Assembly: GCA_014529385.2 (NCBI GenBank)
Contig: CM043962.1
Coordinates: 87,088,680 to 87,152,679 of the forward strand
Reading direction: 5' to 3'
DNA: 64,000 nt
Origin: Adiantum capillus-veneris
Taxonomy: Eukaryota; Streptophyta; Polypodiopsida; Polypodiales; Pteridaceae
Both the position numbers and the translations under genes were made by a program. The notes under the pieces were generated by a model. The model made no database searches and was not told where the DNA came from. It saw only the letters and a program-made list of their open reading frames with translations. Of the stretch, positions 34,960 through 48,311 are shown piece after piece. Positions within the stretch are counted from its first letter, which is position 1. The number at the start of each line of letters is the position of its first letter.

Positions 34960-37500
34960 CCCCGTTGCAAGAGGTTTAGCTTGTGCTCATTCGTGACTTG
35001 TAAAGATTGAGGAACATGAAACTCTCTTCTACTATGCCCCCATCATGATAAGACAATATAGATAGGTATCTTACAAATCTCTTCCTAAGTTGCATAATCC
35101 AATCAAAAGGGCAATTGTTTTTTTTGCACAACATTCTTGGCCTTCCACACATGTTGGAAGTGTAAGGATCTGACAATCCATGTGCTGATAAGCAACACAT
35201 GGCTCTTGAAAACCATCTCACCTAGGGAGAGGTTGTTCTTGAAGAATCCAATCTTCCCGGTCTTTTGCACACATTTGCAAATCTTTCCTACCAATCCACT
35301 TATTATTGGGCATTCCTTGAATAAGTGAGGGAGGTCCTCCCTAGCCGTTTGGCATTGCGAGCATCTATCATGACCAATACAATATTCACACCCATTGGTA
35401 AGGCCCCAAAACACCTCGAAAGAAAAACCTTCATCCTAAGCGAAAAATGTGGGAACCAGATGTTCTTAGTGATCGACACCCATCTTGATTCCTACCATTG
35501 GTTGCCCCATTACTTATTCAAAGCGAAAAACCAATCCTTTGAGATCAGAAGGGTGTTGTACACATCCTTGGTTTGTGATTTTATGAAATGTCTATTCTTG
35601 GGCCACCACCACGCCTTCCACTTGAACCTAGATTCACAAGAGGGCATCCCACCTCTGTCTAGCCATTCCAAAGCTCTAGTGGCCAACAAACTTTGAGTCT
35701 TGCTAAGGTGGAAATGGGAGACCAATTGATATGTTCCTTTCCAACTTCTATTGCTGCTATCCCAAAATTGGCCCAGACATCCACGTCCTTTGGTTTTTTA
35801 TCTTTTTGGCAATTTTCCTCCAGAATGGATTCAACATCATGCTTCCTGTCCTTGATAGCCAAGGGGACCAATGAGTAATAGAATTGTGAAAGTAACTTAT
35901 TAATTCTCCCCATGCCAAGGCCTCTATAACTCTGTTGTATTTGCAAACTAGTTTTCTCGTTGTTCCACCAAGTTTTAGGATAATCCACTGAGGGGCAAGC
36001 AACTTGTCACGTATCTCCAGCCCTTTCCCCTATCCACCTTGCGAGCACTATTTGGCACTGTACACCATGGACTTAATCATGATAGACCATGCCCAGTCTT
36101 GGTTTGTGATTGCCACCATAAACTTGGCACCTCCAGAATAGTCCCCTTGGCTTAGTTTATGGCCGCTTTGCTCAAAAGTTCTTGCAATGGAATCCCATCC
36201 TGCCCACTGCCAAGGCATCGAGTCTTCAGTATTGTTTTTCCACAAGAATCTTTTCACCAGTTTCATGAACTCTTTCCAATGTCTTTTGGCCAACTTATAC
36301 AGAGGACCATTGAAGGCTATGTAAGAGAGCATAAACGAATTGACCACCTTCAAATGGCTTGGGAAAGGAAGAAGCACATACTTCCATCTTTGCATCTTTC
36401 TCCTAACCTTATCGAAGAGCCAAAGGAATCCTTTACTTGTGGATAACGTCCACCCCCAACGGGGCCCTAGGTGTTGGAACACCTTACCTTTTGACACTAT
36501 CTCCCGAGTCGACATTTTCGAATCGATCGAATCATTTTCTGAGAGTGAGATCCATCTATATTTTTCAATACCACACTTTGACTCTGATGCAACAACGTAC
36601 GTTTGCACAATCTCCAGAGCCTTCCCGATCACTTGAGGGAGCACTTTGAGGAATAGAAGGGAATCATTTGCAAATAGTTTCGTAAGAAGTTGGTCATTGT
36701 TAGGAAGAGACAACCCTTGAGTCTCCCCTCTAGTAGCATTGTCTTCAAGCAACGTTAGCAAAGGATGACATCCAATGGCGATCAATATTGGGGCTAAAGA
36801 GTAGCCTTGCTTGATTGATCTTTTAACCTCGAATGCACCCACAACTCTTTCATTGAACAAGAGCTCATAATGGCTACGAGCACCAAAGTTGCTGATCAAG
36901 TGACTCATCCGTAGCCCAAAGCCCAACACTTTCATAACATCTTCAACGAATGACCATGTGATCCTATCATAAGCTTTGTCTAGATCTAGCTGCAGTAGAA
37001 TACACTCTTGTTTAGTGAATGATGCACATACTCTATGCCGACCATGGCGGCGAGAATGTTATCATAGATTGACCTTCCCTTAATAAATCCATGCTAGTGG
37101 AGAGTGATAACTTTGTCCAGGAGGGGAGAGAGCCTTAGGGCCAAGGATTTGGCAATAATTTTATAGGCATTGACATCATAGTAATGGGGCGCCAATGTTT
37201 CAGTTAGGAGCAATATACTTGTTTGGGGATAGGTTTGATGAGGCCCCTTGTAATGATTGAGTCAAGGACTCCCTCGGTCAAGGCTTGGTTAGCTAATCTC
37301 ATGATCGAAGAGTTAATATCGTTCAAGAATTCTTTGAAAAACTCAGTAGTCAAACCCTCCCACCTTGGGGAGTTCTCTTTAACTAAAGCTTGTAATGCAA
37401 GAGAGCATTCCTCCTCGGTGAACGCAAGAAGGGTGACTATTTTATCTTTGGTTATCGAGGTCAAAGAAATTTGGTTTTTTTTCAAAGCTTGCTATATCCG
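34960..37500 (-). pseudogene. L1-type LINE reverse transcriptase (ORF2 C-terminal part)
   Basis: Minus-strand order: an N-terminal RT segment (37485-37204: FTEEECSLALQALVKENSPR, LTTEFFKEF, ITRGLIKPIPK); QHGFIKGRSIYDN (about 37060-37100); LDLDKAYDRITW with the first catalytic Asp (about 36945-36985); an 888-bp open frame 36935-36048 holding SIKQGYSLAPILIAI and FANDSLLFL; the thumb/connection (35988-35510); and the zinc-binding motif CSQCQTAREDLPHLFKEC (about 35310-35360). The endonuclease is absent, so the copy is 5'-truncated. Several frameshifts are present, and the catalytic FADD reads FAND, so it cannot be active. No poly(A) tail was found. Confidence 0.85.
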
Positions 37501-39103
37501 TCAAAGTCCAGGGGAGGGGGGCCGCCAATCTGGGCCGTCCATTTAGTGGCGATTAAAATCCGTAATATGAGACCTGCATGCTTCGATGCTTGCCAAATCA
37601 GCACCTGGAACACAAGCCTGCAGCAGCAGCCTGTACTACATTGACACATCAGCACACGGAACCCCGTCCGTCACTATCAGAAGCTGGAATTGCCCAGTGG
37701 GTCGCTATCGCCGCATGGAATTTGCTGTGGTTGCAAGGAATCACTACATAGCTGCCGTTGTCTGGCCCCCCTCTCCCTAGACATTTGACGGCCGTGAAAG
37801 GACACTCAGTGTCCTTTCCTTGAAATCAGCGCTCCCCCATGGTTCCCGGCCTCCGCCGGTCGCCACATGTGGTCGCCCTGATTTCCCTACACCTTCTTTC
37901 CCCTTTCCTCTCCTACCATCTAATTCCTCATTTTAATGAGGCATTTTACGAGAGGAAAACCAAAATTTAATGATAGGCAATTGACAAGAAATTAAATAAA
38001 ATGGGAGGGGCAAGTGTGGAATATTTGTTCATCGTGAATCTTGCTGCCTTTGTGGCAAGGTCTTTATCTAAGGCAGAAAATTTTGAGACTCACCTCTAAA
38101 CTTTTAATTTGGAAGGTGAGAAAACCTACAAAATTTAGAGAAGAATACAGTCAGTTTTTTGGGAAAAAGTTTTGTTTCGAGCAATGCATGATGGAAGGTT
38201 GTTTTGAAACTTGTTGGAAATAGTCAAAGCGTCAAGATCGTAGGCCTGTTTGTCGGGGTCATCATCTGACGGCCGAGGATGGCTCACAGTCCCAGCGAAA
38301 GCTTGGCTCTACAAGACAGATCGAGTTATGCAACTTGAGATTTTGATCGGAGAGACCGGGTCCCACGCTGTCACGTGAAGGCTCATGCTTTTCCACAAAT
38401 TGTAGTGTCCATTGTAGTGTGGCGACAAATTTTGGCTTTGCTTAAGACCTTTCCTCCTAGATTTGGTTGGTGTAAAGGCGCCCTGCCCTCCAGAGAAGGG
38501 ACCACAACATCACATGATCAAGATTCAAATCCTCAAGGCACCTTTTCAAAAGGTCGCTTTTTTGTGGCACCTGGTCAATATTTCTTGGCTTTTCTATAAA
38601 TTCTATGTCAACATTATAGCACATTTTATTTCAATAGTCCACTTTCAAAGAATAATGCACTATTGACTCCATTGCTTGCGTTTGAAACTTTGACATGTGG
38701 GGGAGAGAGGGAGAGAGAGAGAGAGACCTTGAGTTGGTCCATCTAAAGTTGGCCCATCTTCTTGGCCTACAATAAGACTTTACTCCCCATTCGGAACGGA
38801 CTCGAGGAACCTTGATTGGCACACATGGCTTCCTTTTCTCTTTCCATGGATGATGGTGCCAATGTAATTGCAAGAGATGTATGCACAACCACAACCACCA
38901 CAACAACCGTCTCTCTATTGATGGGTTGCATAATGCCATTAAACCATAGCAAGGCCACCTAGACAATCCATATGACATAATGAAATTGGTCATTAAATGC
39001 AAGAAGAAGATTAGAAAAGCACTAATGCACATGAGTCAAAAATAGAAATGGACAAACCCAATGGATATTTGAACAACCAACACATAAACTTACACCACCT
39101 TAC
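37501..39103. other. no gene recognised
   Basis: A somewhat GC-richer part (37500-37900) and then AT-rich sequence. Short GA repeats at 38700-38726. No domain was recognised in any open frame. Confidence 0.4.
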
Positions 39104-39554
39104 TGTTGAAAGCGTGTCGTATACAATCGATGTTCCCTACTTCAATCAAAATGCCAAGTAATTAGGAGTGTTAGATAATTACCTTAAAACAATGTTAGTT
39201 GATTACCAAATAAATTGTGTGCTTATGTACATTTTTACTAGTTATGAATACCTCTTGAGCCAATTCGTCAATGCATGATATAACGTATGTTTGTCCACTC
39301 ACAAGAGTGGAGACATTCTAAGTAGAATGCCACGTCCGGGGGAATCAAAAAACAAATACAATGTATCAAGTAAGACAGTCCCCCCTTGGTGTTGGAGGTT
39401 TTGTTTCCACGGATCGTATATACGCCATCATTCTTGGGCAAGTCTTATACTTACATTAGCACCTTAGTGATATTTCTTCATTTGTTATGTGACCTTGAGC
39501 TTCTCCTTCCTCTTCTTTATCTTTGTGTGCATTCCTTCAATCGTATTTCCAACA
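39104..39554 (+). mobile_element. copia 5' LTR
   Basis: Starts TGTTGAAAGC and ends TTCCAACA, giving the TGTTG...CAACA terminal palindrome expected of an LTR, and is followed three bases later by a primer-binding site and a copia gag remnant. No second copy was found in the window, so limits rest on the termini and primer site. Confidence 0.55.
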
Positions 39555-39556
39555 TT

Positions 39557-39569
39557 TGGGTATGAGAGC
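39557..39569 (+). promoter_or_regulatory. copia primer-binding site (tRNA-Met)
   Basis: TGGGTATGAGAGC is a near match to TGGTATCAGAGC (one inserted G, one substitution), directly after the LTR end. Confidence 0.55.
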
Positions 39570-39574
39570 AGGCT

Positions 39575-40380
39575 TTGGTATGTTGGGCAACATTGATGGC
39601 AAACCCTTGACTCATTATCTCAAATAAGGTGATATTTGGTGAGCATTCACATGGTGATACACACTTTAACTAAGCTCATAGAGTGTGGTATCATTAGAAT
39701 TTTAATTTGGACTTTTTTCGGCCCCCCGTTATAATACTGTGCAAGCAATTCCATCCTTATGTGTAGGTTTTTTTGAGCATGCATGTTGGGATGAGAGATG
39801 CACAAGCTCATGCATTGATTGCATCGTTGAGTAATCTTTGTATTACTCCATTGATTTGGCTAATGAAAACAAAAAAACAAGCATGTGATATACTTGCTTG
39901 CTTGTATGAAGGATGTAATGAGGTGATATTTGCCTCCCTGTGCAAGGAGTTTGAAACGAAAGTTTCTGCATTAGGAGGATGATATGGATGCATTTCGTAA
40001 GGAGATAAAAGATCTCAAGGAGTAATTAATTGCTATTGGCAAGGTTTTTCCTAACAATTCCCATGTCTAGATACTTCTTTAAGCATTGCCAAATTTGTAT
40101 CATACTTTTGCCTACACTTGGTGACCTACGATAGAGAATAAATGTGAAATTATGATTTTGAAGGTCTTGTCTCTATGTTGATGCGAGAGGTTTAGTCATC
40201 AAAAAGCAAGGTAGAGTAGTGTGTTGTTGAACATGCATTTGTGTCTGCATAGCAGAAGAAGAATACTTTGGTTGCCCTGCTACTACTTCTTCCAGATAGC
40301 ATGCATGTTACAACTACTTCTTTTTCAAAATGTAGTAAGTCTGAGAAATCCAGTGTTAAAAATGAGACCATGATGAAATG
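39575..40380 (+). pseudogene. degraded copia gag
   Basis: Plus-strand pieces in order: a start region near 39580 (LGNIDGKPLTHYLK); the gag core at 39773-39982 (DAQAHALIASLSNLCITPL, TKKQACDILACLYEG); DMDAF..EIKDLKE-like sequence (about 39980-40020, frame-broken); and a C-terminal segment near 40230-40370 (EHAFVSA, QKKNTLVALLLLP, KSEKSS). The last part matches the minus-strand copia gag at 18583-18888. Several stops. Nothing after gag was recognised. Confidence 0.65.
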
Positions 40381-42296
40381 CACTTATTAAAGACATATTA
40401 TCACCTCGTTTATCAAGCCATCACTCATCAAAATCCTATATCATGTATACTCAATAGATTATTCATAATACCCCAATATTCATGTTATATTTACACTATG
40501 GGCTTATGTAGAAGACCTTTGTCCCTTCTAATATATATATAAAAGCATACAAATTTTTTATCATTAATAATTCTCTCAAGAACTAACTCATGTGATATGC
40601 TACATGTTTTCAAAAGTGACCACCTCGGCTTCATTTAGCAATGCCCTAGCTTAAAGCTAAAGCATCTTGCAAGAAAGATGCAAATGAAACCATCACAATT
40701 CTCTTCAAATGAAACTTTCACAAATGTTGTGCAGGATGTAGAATGGGCTTTATTGCACAGGGTGAATATGACCGAGTCTTACCATATCCCGAGCAATATT
40801 TTCCAAGCAAATACAAATCCGAGTGAATAATTGAGAGAGTTAATAAATTTTTGTTTCAAGTAGAAGAGTAGAAGAGGGCGAAGCAAGGGTAGAACATAAT
40901 CTATTATCAATGGCTCATCGATGTCAATCGCAACACATGCACGTGGGCCCTAATATTAAGCATGACGCCAATATAGGAACCATACCACACCCTAGCTCCA
41001 AACAATAAATTGTGAAGTAAGCATGAAATTAAACAAACAACACAAACTTGTCATAGACGCCATGTTGATCAGCCATCAAGAATCCGCAATTGTTGAGAAA
41101 ACACGCACATGGTCCTTAGATCAGGGGAGGTCCAAAAAGATAAAATGTGCAACTCATGATACACTCCTTCCTCCACGCGTTTATGGTGTACTACTAGAGT
41201 GTACTCAAGATATGTGATTGCGAACTAGAAGCCATGAAGGATTGCGGACATCCACTCGAAAGTCCCAAGCAATGGTAATATAATCCCCAACAATGGCAAC
41301 GCATCAAGATACGGCATGGCTGTTGGTGTGCATTATTATAACATGAAAAGAAGATTAACTTTGGAACCCAGTCAATAGGTTATTCCTGGAAGGAGGATGT
41401 TCTCTCTATCCTGCAAGTGTACCTTTTTGAATGGATACCCTGATTCCCTTCTCGGACCTCTCACGTGTAGTTGATTGTGTACTTACCATAATATAAAATA
41501 TGTCAGAACCAAACAAGCCACCATCCAATGCTCAATGCACACCAACATGTGCCATGCTATCATATGTATCTACTATGCAGAATTCCATAATCATTTACCT
41601 GAGAGCCTCAAAGTCAAAAATGGAAGTTTTGTCTACATTATCAGAGGCTACTAACAAGGGCCATTCTACAATGCACTCTAGAGTAACAATAAAATTGAAT
41701 TCAAATAGGAATCTTCATCTACATTAATTGACCCAAACCATTTTGAAATGCAGCATGTTGTCAATGCTTCAGCATGTTGTCAATGAAGCAGTATATGTGA
41801 AGGGTGTCGATTTCAATTCTATTGAGTTTGAAAACCCAATAAATGGCAACTTCTTTCTCAATGAAACATTTTGCTATAGAGAATAATTGCACTAGCGTTA
41901 TGAATAGGCAAAACTCTTTGGCCCATTTAATGGTTGAGTATCAAGATTAGAGTTCAAGGCACATTCAAAGTAAAGATGTGAAACACTCCTTGACAACATA
42001 AAGGTCAACTTACACATGATCCTAAACTATTAATGGATCTAGTTGTCACATGAAGAATAATTATCAATTATGTATGCATACTTTATGGTCAGACGCTTGC
42101 AACTATGTAGGCCTAGAATAACTATGCATCCCTTTTGTAACTATGCAAAAATCGGCATAGTTGCAAGGGTAACCTCTTGAGGAAAATTTAATGAGCACTA
42201 CAATGGATTGCATGGTGCACCGTTGGCCACAAACCACCATGAGAAAAGAATGCAGTGCAGTCATTCCTCATGTAGGGTCCCTATAGGCCTTGGGTG

Positions 42297-42298
<2 letters not shown>
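40381..42298. other. no gene recognised
   Basis: AT-rich DNA. A short repeat of TTCAGCATGTTGTCAATG-like sequence occurs around 41750-41790. No protein domain was recognised. Confidence 0.4.

Positions 42299-42364
<66 letters not shown>
42299..42364. repeat. (CT)n microsatellite
   Basis: About 33 CT units. Confidence 0.95.
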
Positions 42365-42367
<3 letters not shown>

Positions 42368-42952
42368 CATGCGCGTACGCGCCTCCAATGCATGTCACCA
42401 GTGAGCAGCGCCTGAAATAAGTATTGCATAGACTCCTCCAATTTTTTCTTCACTTGAAAAGTTATAATCATTTAGTTCTATCTAGCACAATCATTAAACT
42501 TGGCATATATTGCTTTATCTAATAAGTATTATAGAGACTCAAACCATTATGTTCTTCACTTGAAAGCTACTATGTGAACAAGCCTGCTGAAGCACACTAC
42601 AAGAACCGACTGACAAGCGAGTCCTATAAGGTGTATCAAGCCAATTCGAAATCCTAGAAGCCTAGTTTTGGCTTGGGACCGATGCTCGAAAAAAAGCCTA
42701 TGTTCAGGATAATCTCACCTACAAATTTACATGTAAAAATTCTTATATATAGTTTGCCAAGTTTTTGGAAAAAACTTTTTTCGAGCACTGTTAGTGCTGC
42801 ACGCCAGCGTGCACTAATTCCAAAGGAAATATCAAAACCTCCCTTCCTCCTCCTCGATCTTTGAATCCAAAAAGCCTTATCATGCCTAGGGTCGCAGGTT
42901 GGTGTACATCGATTCCAAAGGATGTGGTCGTTGCGATGGCCCCTCTTCAAAT

Positions 42953-43144
42953 TCAAGGAGTACGAGCGGAAGTGCGACGCGAGAGAGAGTGCGAGAAGAA
43001 GATCACGACGATATGGTGAACTCGCTCTACTGTGATGTGTAGAGCATAGTGAGTTCTTATTAGGTTTTAACAAAAGAATATGTGTACATACCTGGCGGCC
43101 CGCCCACTTACCTGGGTGACCACATTGGGCTTTATACCCCAACA
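42953..43144 (-). repeat. copia 3' LTR
   Basis: 192 bp. On the minus strand it starts TGTTGGGGTATAAAGCCC. The last dinucleotide reads GA where the other LTR has CA, one of about seven differences. Confidence 0.93.
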
Positions 43145-43233
43145 ACCTCCCACTTAAAGTCCAATGTGGTACTTTAAGTGTGAGAGAAGCTACTATACAA
43201 GCTAATATACAAGAGATGTAGAGAAGTGATGTA

Positions 43234-45210
43234 CTACCCTACACCTAACTGCTTGCGAAAATGCGCAAAGCTCTCTGAGGGAAGTCCTTTTGTAAGTAGA
43301 CCAGCAGGATTTTCTGTGGTGTGAAATTTGACAAGCTGAAGTTGCTTATCCTCGAGCATTTCCCTAATGAAATGATACTTCACATCCACATGCTTTGTCT
43401 TTGAGTGATAAACTGGATTGCGAGCCAATTATATAGCACTTTGACTATCACAATATAACACATGCATCTCTTCTTTGATTCCCAAATCTATTACTAGTCG
43501 ATTAAGCCAAATTGATTCTTTGCATGCCTCTGATGCTGCAACATATTCAGCCTCTGTAGTAGACTGAGTAACACAATCTTGTAATCTAGAACGCCATGAT
43601 ACTGCTCCACCAGCCAATGTAAAGACATACCCTGACGTAGACCTTCGGTTGTCTAAGTCACCTGCATAATCTGAGTTTGTAAAACCCTTTACACTTAGCT
43701 CTTGACTCCCATAGCAAATACGCATACTCTTTATAGCTTTCAGGTATCTCAATATTCCTTTCACTGCCTCCCAATGTTTCTTGCGTGGGTTTGAAATGTA
43801 TCGACTTACTACTCCCACTGCAAATGCAATGTCTGGGCGAGTAGCAATCATTGCATACATCAAACTACCCACTACAGACGCATATGGAATCTTATCCATT
43901 TCAGCCTGTTCTTCCTCAGACACAGGACAATCTTGTTTGCTAAGTTTCACATATGGTGGCAGTGGAACACTCAGTGCCTTTCCCTTCTCCATATTGAAAC
44001 GTTGCAAAACCTTGTCAATATACCCTGTTTGAGATAACCAAATCAACTTCTTTGATCTGTCTCTCTCAATGCGCATACCAAGTATATGACTTGCCTCACC
44101 CATGTCTTTCATGTCAAACGATTTTGCCATCTTTGACTTCAAAGCTGAAATTTCTTCCAAGTGCTTGCCAACAATCAACATGTCATCCAGATACAAAATA
44201 AGGATCAGCCAACTGCCATCCTTAGCCTTCTTTGTATATAGACAGTGATCGAACTCACTACGTTTGTAGCCTTGAGAAAGCATAAACTTGTGGAATTTAT
44301 GGTACCATGCCCTCGGTGATTGTTTTAAGCCATAAAGACTCTTTAACAACTGGCATACCCAATCTTCCTTGCCTTTCTCAACAAACCCTTCTGGCTGCTG
44401 CATGTAAATTTCCATATCTAAATCACCATGCAAGAACACTGTCTTGACATCCATTTGGTGCAACACCAAATCTAATATGGCAACCAATGCAAGAAAGCAT
44501 CTCAATGTAGTCATCTTGACCACCGGAGAGAAGACTTCATCAAAGTCAATGCCCTGTTCTTGCTTAAAGCCCTTGGCAACAAGCCTTGCTTTGTACTTTG
44601 GCTGACTATCATGAGCGGTGATCTTATACCTGTAAACCCATTTACAAGGTAGAGCCTTTTTGCCTTGTGGTAAGTTAACTAGCTTCCATGTCTTGTTTTT
44701 ATGCAGAGCTGTCATCTCTGACTGCATGGCCAATTGCCAATTCCCGGAGTCCTTCATTTGCACTGCTTCCTTGTAACATGAAGGCTCATTGCAATCAATC
44801 AACATGACATAATTCATAGATGGAACAAACCGATCAGGAGGTCGCGTGACACATCCAGATCTATGCACAATAGGTGGCTCAGGCTCAGCCACAACCTGTG
44901 GTTCCACTCTATCCTGTCCTTGCTCCTCTTGAGCCCTGACATTTTGTCTTGCACGTGCAGGTCCATCTTCTTGGAAGACAACTCTTCTAATCTCCTCAAC
45001 CCTCTCTGGTTTAGAATGATATTTGGATTCATTAAAGTGAACATCATTGCTGCGGACAACCTTTCTGGATTCGGGATCCCAAAGTCTGTACCCCATCTCA
45101 CGAGAATTACCATAGCCTAGAAAGATGCACTTTCTACTCTTTGGCTCAAGTTTGTTCCTAAATTCCTTTTGGAACGTGAGTATATGCCTCACAGCCAAAG
45201 ACTCTGACAT
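43234..45210 (-). pseudogene. copia reverse transcriptase and RNase H
   Basis: A long frame (45210-43429, 593 codons) with all copia RT landmarks: KWVYRYKI and KARLVAKGFKQEQGIDFDEV at the start, LHQMDVKTVFLHGDL, the catalytic YLDDM in LILYLDDMLIVG, TRPDIAFAVG, then RNase H with GFTNSDYAGDLDNRRSTSGY and TQSTTEAEYVAASEA. A TAA at 43429-43431 falls right after DSQSAI, where related elements continue; the same frame carries on with ARNPVYHSKTKHVDVKYHF and ends at 43234 (NPAGLLTKGLPS). The N-terminus is cut off from integrase by a frameshift near 45170-45200. Catalytic residues are intact, but the polyprotein is not. Confidence 0.92.
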
Positions 45211-45262
45211 GCTTGTATGAGGGCATTTTGCCTGACCATACCATCTCTGGCACTGAATCCTT

Positions 45263-46635
45263 CTACAAAACCTTGCTAGGAGATCTATTTACAAGATGAA
45301 CAGCTGTTGATACAGCTTTAGCCCAAAACCCATTTGGAAGCTGCGCATTAGACAACATACTTCTGACCTTCTCTTGTATGGTCCAATTCATCCTCTCAGC
45401 AACACCATTTTGAGGAGGATTGTAAGGAGCAGTAAGTTCACGTTTTATACCTTTTGACTCACAAAAGTCCTGAAAGGCCTTTGAAACATACTCTCCACCA
45501 TTGTCAGTGCGTAAGCATTTAAGCTTCTTGCCACTCTGATTCTCCACAAGTTTCACAAACGTCTTGAAAACACTCAACGCTTCATCCTTGTGCTTGAGAA
45601 AGTAAACCCATACTTTCCTCGTGTAATCATCTATAAATGTCATAAAGTAAGAAGCTCCCCCTAGAGATAGGTTAGGTATAGGTCCACAAAAATCACTATG
45701 AACAAGTGCCAACTGTGTATCTCTTCTACTGCTTCTATGCTTATGTGGCTGCTGTGTTTGCTTACCATACAGAAAATGTTCACAGAATTCAAAATCATTA
45801 AATGAAAAGCCAAGTAAATAACCAGAACGAAACAATATTTCCATTCCCTTCTTGGACATATGTCCTAACCGGCTATGCCACAAAGAAATGTTCGGCTGCT
45901 CGGTTACATTGATTACATTTTTAGAGACATTTGATACATAAATCAGGTAAAGTCCTCCAGACTTTACTCCATGTGCTACTGTCATCGAACCCTTGGATAT
46001 CTTCCACATGTTCTGTCCAAAAGTGGTGACGTAGCCAACATCATCAAGTAAACGTGTGCTGATCAAGCTCTTTGTAATTGCGGGAACATGTCTCACATTC
46101 TTCAGCGTGAAAGAAGAGCCATTCTGAAACTTCAATTGAACATCTCCAACACCTAAGATCTCACATGTCTGCCCATTGCCTAGCCGAACATGATCTTTAG
46201 TGGTCACATAAGAGGTAAACCACTCCTTGTTTGGAGACACATGAAGTGATGCCCCTGAGTCTATAATCGAGTCACTCAGTGCATTTCCATCAGATGCTGT
46301 AAGAAGAGCTGAGTCCATTGTATTCTTCAAGAAGTAGATGTCTCCTGACACTAGACTGTCATCCTCTGCAACAGTGTTTGTCACATTTATTTCTTGAATC
46401 TTCACTGAGGACTTGTTCTTCTCACCATGGTCTTCAGCTTTCTCTTTGCCTTTTCTGCTTTCCATTCTCTGCAGTCTCTTTTCATGTGACCCTTCTTGCC
46501 ACAATGGTAGCATTCTATGTCACTCTTGCCTTTAGCACTGCGGGACTTGCTACGAGACTGATTCCTCTTTCCACCCTTGTACTTTTCTTTGGCCCTTCCC
46601 CTGACAACTAAGGTTGTTCCTTTGCCTTTGTCCAT
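45263..46635 (-). pseudogene. copia nucleocapsid, protease and integrase
   Basis: Begins in one frame with the zinc knuckle CYHCGKKGHMKRDC (about 46500-46540), then shifts frame near 46440. The main 416-codon frame (46513-45263) carries the protease motif DSGAS (its residues 85-89), the pre-integrase LWHSRLGHMSKKGMEIL, and the integrase D,D,E residues in VHSDFCGPIP, LRTDNGGEY and NPPQNGVAERMN. It ends at a TAG (45263-45265) just before sequence that continues as a typical post-integrase linker (KMPSYKHVRVFGCEAY), so the stop is premature. All key catalytic residues are visible. Confidence 0.9.
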
Positions 46636-46650
46636 TGTCTTTCTATTGGT

Positions 46651-47214
46651 TTATTCAGTAAGCAGACTTCCTTCTACACCTGCTATGTTCAAACCATCTA
46701 AAGGTGCAGAATTACTCAAAGTTGTGCGAAAAGTGTCCCAACTTTCCGGCAATGTAATCAACAGGAACATAGCTGTAACACGTTCATCAAACTTGACACC
46801 TTGAGCTGACAACTGACTATAGATTTTGTTGAATTCATTTAGATGATTGCACATAGGTGTCCCTTCTTTCATCTTCAAGTCAACAAGCTTCTTAAGCCAG
46901 TATACCTGTGAAGCTGCACTCTGCTTCTCATAAAGATCACTCAGCTTTAACCATGATTGATAAGCCGAAATCTCGTCTGCTACATTGAAGTAAACGCTTT
47001 CTGCCAAAGTCAGCATAATTGTAGAAAGTGCCAATTCATCCATTTCGCTCCATTCATCTTCATCCATATCTTTTGGTTTTATCCCCTTGAGGTTTATAGG
47101 TTTTATCTGTTTCTTTTGTACCAACATGTGCCAAATCTGTTGCTTCCACAATGGGAAATTGGTTCCATCCAGCTTCTTGATATTGCAAAGAGCAGTGTCC
47201 TGTGATCCAGCCAT
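46651..47214 (-). pseudogene. copia gag
   Basis: Starts with ATG at 47214 (MAGSQDTALCNIKKLDG). The N-terminal KLDGTNFPLWKQQIWHML and the core QSWLKLSDLYEKQSAASQVY plus WLKKLVDLKMKEG are typical of copia gag. It stops at a TAA (46651-46653) after EGSLLTE. The same frame continues five codons later into the basic region and zinc knuckle, so this is a single nonsense change rather than the natural end. Confidence 0.88.
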
Positions 47215-48297
47215 AGCTACGCTTTACAGTGGTTTACTTTCCTGGGAAAAATTCGGCAGAGTTTCCCCTGTAAACTGACCTCTGAACCAATATCAACCTG
47301 TCAAATGAACCAAGAAAGCTTCAGATTCTGCATAAATTTCGGCAGAGTCTCCTTTGTAAAATGGCTCTGGTGTACTAAAAACAGACCAAAAAACAGCTCA
47401 AAAAACACTGTCTCTCTGACACTGTAAGCTGTGGGTAAACCTGTCCTGCACTTGTACTGTCTCTGACTGTCCTGTCACTGTCCTGTAAGCATAGACTGCG
47501 AAAATGCCTCAACGACAGTAAAGCAAAGATGCAATCCCAACTGTCTAACTCACAGTCAATTCATCCTAGCTGCCTATCTAAGGGTGCTTGAGGGATCGCT
47601 CCAAGACCTGTATCACCGAAAGGATCTCAACATTCGAGAATCCCCCAACTCAATAAAACCTCACTCGACCCTCAACAAAGGCTGCAGTAAATCTGACAGT
47701 ACATAGACTTCCCACAAAGTCATACATCCACAAATTTCCCACTGTATGCTGTAACCGCTGCGGCGGTTGTTTGCTGCGTGACTCACAACCAGCAAACCCT
47801 CAACAGACATACATCATCTCTGACAATACATCCCATGTGGAAGTACCTGCAATGTCAGGATGAAATCTGGAATATCAAGCAGCAAACCCAAGCTACCTGA
47901 TGAACTAGTGGATGTCGCCTACAGTCTGTGTGTAGATGTGCCCGTGTTGTATGTGACACGCCTCCAAGAACTGTGAGCCGTCCTTCGATGTGTAGACAGC
48001 CACAAATCAACACTCTGGGAGTGTCGATATCCTCAGCACCTGCAGTCGTAGGCCAAAAACCCCAAATTTGCAGAGTTGGATCTGCACCCGCTGAGACCAC
48101 GCAGTCGAAAATGGACTGCGCAAACCTTTGTCGAAGCGGAACGGTGATCGAGATGACCTCAGAATGAAATTCTGACCACACCCAGCGCCACGGGCTCTCC
48201 CACGAGATTTGGGGCCGTGTCTTCGCCTGTCGAATTTCACTCCAATTTGAGTTGGTGACTCTAGCCTCCTGCAGTGTTGCCCCGAGCCTCGATCTGA
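47215..48297 (-). other. copia 5' leader
   Basis: About 1.08 kb between the primer site and the gag start, without a supported coding region. It contains two related segments (AAATTCGGCAGAGT at about 47250 and AAATTTCGGCAGAGT at about 47335). Packaging signals are expected here but cannot be pointed to. Confidence 0.6.
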
Positions 48298-48309
48298 GCT
48301 CTGATACCA
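48298..48309 (-). promoter_or_regulatory. copia primer-binding site (tRNA-Met)
   Basis: The minus strand reads TGGTATCAGAGC, a perfect match to the initiator-tRNA-Met primer site, two bases inside the 5' LTR. Confidence 0.93.
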
Positions 48310-48311
48310 GT

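Noticed and set aside
43781-45120. Plus-strand frames across the copia pol
   Set aside because: Antisense shadows of the minus-strand RT and integrase frames.
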